Below are positions 59,209 to 64,000 of a stretch of 64,000 nucleotides of DNA, in pieces. The DNA lies in assembly GCA_023634235.1 (NCBI GenBank), contig JAMKCF010000001.1, forward strand, positions 16,068,258 through 16,132,257. Direction: 5' to 3'. Position numbers and translations under genes: made by a program. Position 1 is the stretch's first letter, and the number at the start of each line of letters is the position of its first letter. Below the pieces are notes generated by a model. The model did not search any database. It was given only the letters and a program-made list of their open reading frames with translations, and was not told the origin of the DNA. Source of the stretch: Pisaster brevispinus. Taxonomy: Eukaryota; Echinodermata; Asteroidea; Forcipulatida; Asteriidae.

Positions 59209-59610
59209 TTAAAAGGCAGGGTTTATTTTTGGTAATTACTCCACAAGTTAATGACCATAAAAAATTATTTGGTTAAGAGCAGTGGGGAGCTGTTCATATT
59301 ATAAACCATTGTTAGAAACTACCCCCTTTGAGGTTGGGTAGTTTTAGAGACAGAGGTAATTTGTAACCCAAAAATTTGAAACTGAGGAAGGCTTCAGGTA
59401 TGAAGTGTTTCTCAGGCACATAATTCAAAGCATCAAGGGTGTGTTTTCTTTCAATTGGTTATCGAAGTTTTAAGAGAATACTCTTGCAAATTCGATGACT
59501 ACCGATAATTGAGCCAAAGTTTTCACAGGTTTGTTATTTTGTGCACATGTGTGGATACCAAGTGAAGATACTGGTCTTTGACAATTACCAAAAGTATACC
59601 CTGCCTTTAA
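59209..59610. mobile_element. 402-bp MITE with TTAA ends
   Basis: The left end TTAAAAGGCAGGGTTTATTT and the right end on the minus strand TTAAAGGCAGGGTATACTTT form inverted repeats, each continuing TTGGTAATT. It begins 20 bp after the BEN gene stop codon. Interior blocks include AGCAGTGGGGAGCTGTT and TTTTCACAGGTTTGTTATTT. No coding capacity. Confidence 0.72.
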
Positions 59611-60468
59611 TTGGAAAGTATGCTTATGGTTCTTAACATCATTCATTTAATTTTCATTCTCACTCTCTCTGTTTCTGTACCACACAATCAGGGCTCAAAT
59701 TTTTGGGGAAATTACACATGGTCGCATGGCTTGAGCTTGAAAAATTTACAGGACCATAATTGTTTTTACACAGTTAAACATTTAAACTGTTTTAAGTTGA
59801 ACAAGCACTTTAGTGATTTGATAGTTATGTAAATTAATTAAGAAAGTATGTTGTAGATTCGAATTCTTTTTACATGATCGACAATTGTTCTAAAATCTAA
59901 CTTAATACATTTTAGTGAATCACTTTGTCAACACAACAATGGATGCTTAGCAGCTAGTTATAGTTTAAAGTTAGTAAGTTTCACATACAAAGTGTACTCG
60001 GGAAGAGACGGGTTATTTTAACAAATCTGTTAAAATAACTCAAGACAACTTCAGAAATCGGCATGGCAACATCAGGACTTTTAAATATGCATTTTTTTAA
60101 ATGTTGCTATTTCAAGTTAAATGCTTTTGTTATTCTGAATTAAAGTTTTTTATGTTGAAAAATTTATGAATTTATACTTGTTGAAATAAATTTTCCACTT
60201 AACCATCCATGATATGGCAACAGACCTGATTTGCATTTATACTTGACATTTTATTTGTAGTAGCAGTATTGAATGGTGTTATTGATAAAAACATTGGTAA
60301 ATACCATAGGTGTGATCACCTGCATGTAGTTGCAGGTTGGCTGTGGCTGGATCGATCACTGCAACATCTTGCAGTGAAATATAGAATGTCCTTAGCAACA
60401 CTGCGAGCAAAAGTGGAAGCTGTAGCTGTAGCTGTGAAGGCCTATTTGGATTCGGTAGAGTAGTACCA
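59611..60468. other. Spacer before the right array
   Basis: AT-rich; no gene is supported. A 64-residue frame (60269-60463) overlaps the first scattered AATGGT motifs and has no family features. Confidence 0.4.
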
Positions 60469-61567
60469 TTGATGGGACCAATAGTAAGACCAATCATACT
60501 GGCATATTTAAATTGTACCTACCGTTGATGTGACAGATGATATTGAAAGGTACTGTGGTGTTACCGACGGTATTGCATGTATCAATAGTGTAACCAATGG
60601 TAATGAATGGTATACATTTGTACACCATTGGTGTGACCAATTCATAACCATTGGTCACACTAATGGTATGTACCATTCAATACCATTCAATACCATGGTC
60701 ACACCAATGGTATATACCATTTAATACCATTGATATACCATTCAATACCATGGTCACACCAATGGTATATACCATTTAATACCATTGATTGACCATTCAA
60801 TACCATGGTCACACCAATGGTATATACCATTTAATACCATTGTTGTGACCAATGGTATTGAATGGTATACTATTGGTCTGACCAATGGTATTGAATGGTA
60901 TATACCATTGGTCTGACCAATGGTATTGAATGGTATACCATTGGTCTGACCAATGGTATTGAATGGTATACCATTGGTCTGACCAATGGTATTGAATGGT
61001 ATACCATTGGTCTGACCAATGGTATTGAATGGTATACCATTGGTCTGACCAATGGTATTGAATGGTATACTATTGGTCTGACCAATGGTATTGAATGGTA
61101 TACCATTGGTCTGACCAATGGTATACCATTGGTCTGACCAATGGTATTGAATGGTATACCATTGATCAGACCAATGCTACTGAATGGTATATACCATTGG
61201 GGTGACCAATGGTATTAAATGGTATATATACCAATGGTATTGAATGGTATATACCATTGGTGTGACCAATGGTATTAAATGGTACACCGTTTGTGTGACC
61301 AATGGTATTTAATGGTATATACCATTGGTGTGCCCAATGGTATAAAATGGATATATACCATTGATGTGACTAATGGTAATGAATGGTTTTTACCATTGAT
61401 TCATAACGACGGGCTGAATCTTATTTACATTAATGCAATGGTATTTATTAATGGTAATACCATAGGCAATTACCATTGAAAAAAATACGTTCCAAAACAC
61501 CACTGGATGCTAATGGTATATTTTAATGGTAAATGTTCAATGGTAATTCAATGGTATACCATTGATT
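60469..61567. repeat. Right subterminal array with 33-bp palindromic units
   Basis: Mixed AATGGT and ACCATT motifs. The core (about 60850-61170) is a tandem array of a 33-bp unit, about eight or nine copies. Each unit has arms ACCATTGGTC and GACCAATGGT around a single T, followed by ATTGAATGGTAT. Flanking parts have variants with TGTGACC or GGTGACC centres. The array stays open as an 11-residue repeat on both strands, which is not a gene. Confidence 0.88.
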
Positions 61568-61581
61568 TGTTTTTATAAGGG
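61553..61581 (-). repeat. Right terminal inverted repeat of the 14.7-kb transposon
   Basis: Read on the minus strand: CCCTTATAAAAACAAATCAA followed by TGGTAT. It is followed outside by TA, as on the left. Confidence 0.8.
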
Positions 61582-61583
61582 TA

Positions 61584-62820
61584 ACCACATACATGTACAT
61601 TCTACAAATAATGTATGCACGATGGTTCCGGTGAGTTTTAAACGTGTTTCCAGATACACTCTGATTACAACCATTGTAATTGATGGTATTTTAAACTTGT
61701 TGTCTTGAGTTGTCTTGAGTTGTGCCTGTTGACGCTAATTAGTATGACCGTATGTCTATAACCCATAATTCTGAACAACACAATATTTTTATTCAAGTCA
61801 GCCATTGTTATTTTTGTCTTAATGGTGAACAAATCTTCATCGAACTGCCCTAAGTTTCATGTCTTACATGTATATCATAAGCCACTGAGATACCTAAATT
61901 TAACATTAAATTACGAATGGTCAGAAAATTTTGACAAAATGTTAAAATGTACGTTGTTCACTGAAAAATGCCAACAAATCGAAAACCAGTCATCTCGTCC
62001 CTTACAAAAGAACCTCAAAAAGTTGCCCCAAACAAGCTTGCCCACTGTTTCCTAAAATTACATCTTTAATACAAAGTAGCGTCAGCAATGTCAACCCCCC
62101 CCCTGCAAGAATTGCAAAGTCGTCCCACTACTATACAAAAAGCAAGAAAGTATAAATAATAGTGTAATTCTTTCAGAAACAACTTAGATATACTAAATAT
62201 AATGAAAGTTCAATGTATTTTGGGAAACCTCCATAGTTGTAGTAAATTAAATTTCTGCAAACATTACCTTCAATACTTCTAATATAATAAACATGTCACT
62301 GGTGGATAATCTCTACATTTCTCAGGGGCTTTTCATGGGGGCAAGATACTTGGCAATCAATAAATAATGGCAACCCTATTGTACTCAACATAAAAAATCA
62401 ATATTGCATAAAGTGTCAGCTAAAATAACCAACAGGCTGGACAGGATATTATAAACTTATACACAAGTATATAAAATATGAAAAGGTCACTTTCTGAAGT
62501 AAATCATTTGCTTTCTGAAGTAAATCATTTGCAATTATAAGTACTTGTCTGGTTTGGCAAGAATGCTTTTGAATACACATCACATTTAAGCTTAGGCCTA
62601 TACAACCATTGTCTATTTCATGGCCATTTTGTCCATATCCCCATTATGTGCACTTGGGGGATGCACAGGGGCTTCAGTTCAAAGACTTCTGATCAACCAT
62701 AAAGTATACAATTTTTGTTTTGCACAAGCTTCATTGCATGCATATTGAAGTATTAAGCACATTGCACTCATTTGTTAATCATTTTTATTTAGAATGTTGT
62801 GAATTAGTTCGTTGGGGGAA
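61584..62820. other. No gene seen
   Basis: AT-rich flank outside the transposon. A frame at 61822-62055 has no family features. A short direct repeat GAAGTAAATCATTTGC occurs at about 62497 and 62517. Confidence 0.45.
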
Positions 62821-62822
62821 TA

Positions 62823-63280
62823 GCTGATGGAGACTTATCCACTTGGCCAAATCAGTTGGGGAGGGGGGTGGGTGCATGGTTGGTGGAGACTTATCCACTT
62901 GGCCAAATCAGTTTGGGAGGGGGGGGGGGGGTGCATGGTTGGTGGAGGCTTATCCACTTGGCCAAATCAGTTTGGGAGGGGGGTGCATGGTTGGTGGAGG
63001 CTTATCCACTTGGCCAAATCAGTTTGGGAGGGGGGTGCAAGGCTGGTGGAGACTTATCCACTTGGCCAAATCAGTTTGGGAGGGGGGGGGTGCATGGTTG
63101 TTGGAGGCTTATCCACTTGGCCAAATCAGTTTGGGAGGGGGTTGCATGGTTGGTGGAGGCTTATCCACTTGGCCAAATCAGTTTGGGAGGGGGGGGGGGG
63201 TGCATGGCTAGTGGAGACTTATCCCATGGCCAAATCAGTTGCGGTGGATTGGTGGAGACTTATCCAAAGCTGGCCAAATC
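62823..63280 (+). repeat. Tandem repeat, 50-62-bp unit, G-rich
   Basis: About eight copies of GGTGGAGACTTATCCACTTG followed by GCCAAATCAGTTTGGGAG, a variable run of 5-12 G and TGCATGGTT. Differences in the G run change the unit length. A further partial copy lies at 63646-63680, beyond the foldback element, so the array was probably split. Confidence 0.85.
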
Positions 63281-63645
63281 AATAAGCCATTTGCGAGTTA
63301 GATTTGAATAATGTCTGGTACAGTGACTTGCTTGATCACAAATTACCGCTTAAATTCGAATTCCTCAGACTATAGAGACAGTTGCTATGTCACATGATTC
63401 GGGGCAAGCTTTTGCGTAGTTACGTAATATACGGCGAACACCCATACACAAATTTGAATGAATTTGTATGACACAATGGTACCAGGGTTTGCTCATCTGG
63501 AGGTTGCTCTACAAGAGCTTGCCCCGAACCATTTGACATAGCAACTGTCTCTATAGTCTGAGGAATTCAAAGTTAAGTGGTAACTTGTGACTAACCAAGT
63601 CATTGTACTAAACCTTATACAAATCTTACTCGTAAATGGCTTATT
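63281..63645. mobile_element. Foldback element, about 137-bp inverted arms
   Basis: Left arm 63281-63417 begins AATAAGCCATTTGCGAG; right arm 63509-63645 ends TACGTAAATGGCTTATT-like sequence and is its reverse complement with scattered differences. The best-kept part is GAATTCCTCAGACTATAGAG. The loop is about 90 bp. It sits between copies of the G-rich tandem unit. No clear target duplication. Confidence 0.75.
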
Positions 63646-63675
63646 GGAGGGGGGGCATGGATGGTGGAAACTTAT

Positions 63676-63890
63676 CTACAGCATACCAAAATAAGAGGCT
63701 CCAAACTGAATAGCTGTCTTGAAGTTCTGTAAGAACTCTTCATATCCCTGGCACCCTTTTGGATGTTCCAATGAAGAAAAGCAACTGTGTGACACAGGAA
63801 ACTTGTCATCATTATAGGATAATGCTAGGGTGCCTGTAATTCTAATATCTGCTGTCCAGAATTGCAGAAGTTGTCTGATACCAATGTCAT
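63676..63890 (-). CDS. Last exon of a HECT-type E3 ubiquitin ligase
   Basis: An acceptor (TTCCATTTCTATTCAG) precedes about 71 residues that read as the HECT C-lobe: GIRQLLQFWTADIRITGTLA, then FPVSHSCFSSLEHPKG and YEEFLQNFKTAIQFGASYFG, ending ML and a stop at 63676. The HSCF block corresponds to the (T/S)CF catalytic cysteine motif that accepts ubiquitin from the E2, and the final aromatic/Gly-rich tail to the usual C-terminus. The rest of the gene must lie beyond the window. Such HECT genes (for example G2E3-like) are multicopy in some invertebrates, so host gene or repeat-amplified copy cannot be told apart here. Confidence 0.65.
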
Positions 63891-64000
63891 CTGAATAGAA
63901 ATGGAATAAACAACTATTTAAATGACTAAGGGGGGGAATTTGAAATTTGCAGATCTTTTTTATGAAGTTGAAATACATAACATCAACGTTATCTGTTATC

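Larger units (their letters stand above)
46840..61583. mobile_element. 14.7-kb two-gene DNA transposon with AATGGT subterminal arrays
   Basis: Left end TACCCTTATAAAAA (46840-46853) and right end TTTTTATAAGGGTA (61570-61583) are perfect inverted repeats; the homology extends to about 29 bp with two mismatches and runs into CAATGGTAT on both sides. If the terminal TA is a target duplication, the element proper is CCCTTATAAAAA..TTTTTATAAGGG. Inside each end is a long array based on AATGGT/ACCATT. Between them lie a Tnp2-like transposase (minus) and a BEN-domain gene (plus), transcribed apart from a shared 2.4-kb spacer. Two younger MITEs are nested. No other gene is seen inside. The transposase suggests the CACTA/EnSpm group, but the ends are not CACTA. 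Confidence 0.82.

Noticed and set aside
60870..61137. Repetitive open frames on both strands with an 11-residue period
   Set aside because: Product of the 33-bp subterminal repeat; no start context, splice sites or non-repetitive part.
62827..63311. Three overlapping Gly/Trp-rich frames
   Set aside because: All come from a G-rich tandem repeat whose unit length varies with the G run.

Overview
The window reads as nuclear DNA of an animal. It is AT-rich, its coding pieces are split by GT-AG introns, and it is packed with metazoan transposon families: Ngaro/DIRS retroelements with an SGNH hydrolase domain, CR1-like and L1/Tx1-like LINEs, Penelope, P-like, Tnp2-like and rve-integrase DNA transposons, and MITEs. 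A marine invertebrate, probably a deuterostome, fits best. Several short repeats (22558-22811, 59209-59610, 20440-20600) resemble families I associate with echinoderms, perhaps sea stars; that is recollection, not a search result. I see no prokaryotic feature and no complete ordinary host gene. The clearest host-like piece is the last exon of a HECT E3 ligase at the right edge (63676-63890, minus).

Layout. 1-3960: degenerate tandem repeats and empty AT-rich DNA. 3968-4860: Ngaro remnant (minus). 4890-9692: L1/Tx1-like LINE (minus, broken). 9755-10863: two Ngaro polyprotein fragments facing apart. 11040-14410: CR1-like LINE (minus, broken) with a 2A-like motif. 16158-20179: nearly intact five-exon P-like transposase with an unusual zinc-binding N-terminus. 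21076-22284: two-exon gene of unknown family. 23006-25845: second Ngaro SGNH fragment and scrambled Penelope pieces. 26600-28420: two tandem arrays. 29918-32180: broken multi-exon gene of a repeat-encoded family. 33927-34400: possible exon. 36028-36458: two exons of another transposon-type gene. 37220-38090: 90-bp tandem array split by a MITE with a perfect 9-bp target duplication. 38040-40890: decayed gene of the DUF7869 kind. 41275-41780: 20-bp minisatellite. 42136-45807: decayed rve-integrase gene.

The most notable object is 46840-61583: a 14.7-kb DNA transposon bounded by terminal inverted repeats that begin TACCCTTATAAAAA. Just inside each end is a long array built on AATGGT/ACCATT. It carries two divergent genes. 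On the minus strand is a Tnp2/DUF4218-type transposase of 831 codons in three exons, with one premature stop. On the plus strand is an intact eight-exon, 356-residue BEN-domain protein. The layout parallels plant En/Spm, where a transposase works with a second protein that binds subterminal repeats, but the termini are not CACTA and a BEN protein takes the accessory position. Two MITEs have landed inside it, one with a perfect 8-bp target duplication. I infer that the BEN protein may bind the palindromic subterminal units; the sequence shows the arrangement, not the function.

Nearly everything else is decaying mobile DNA. Most coding features carry in-frame stops or frameshifts and are called pseudogenes. 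Coordinates of exons come from splice-site and phase consistency read by eye.
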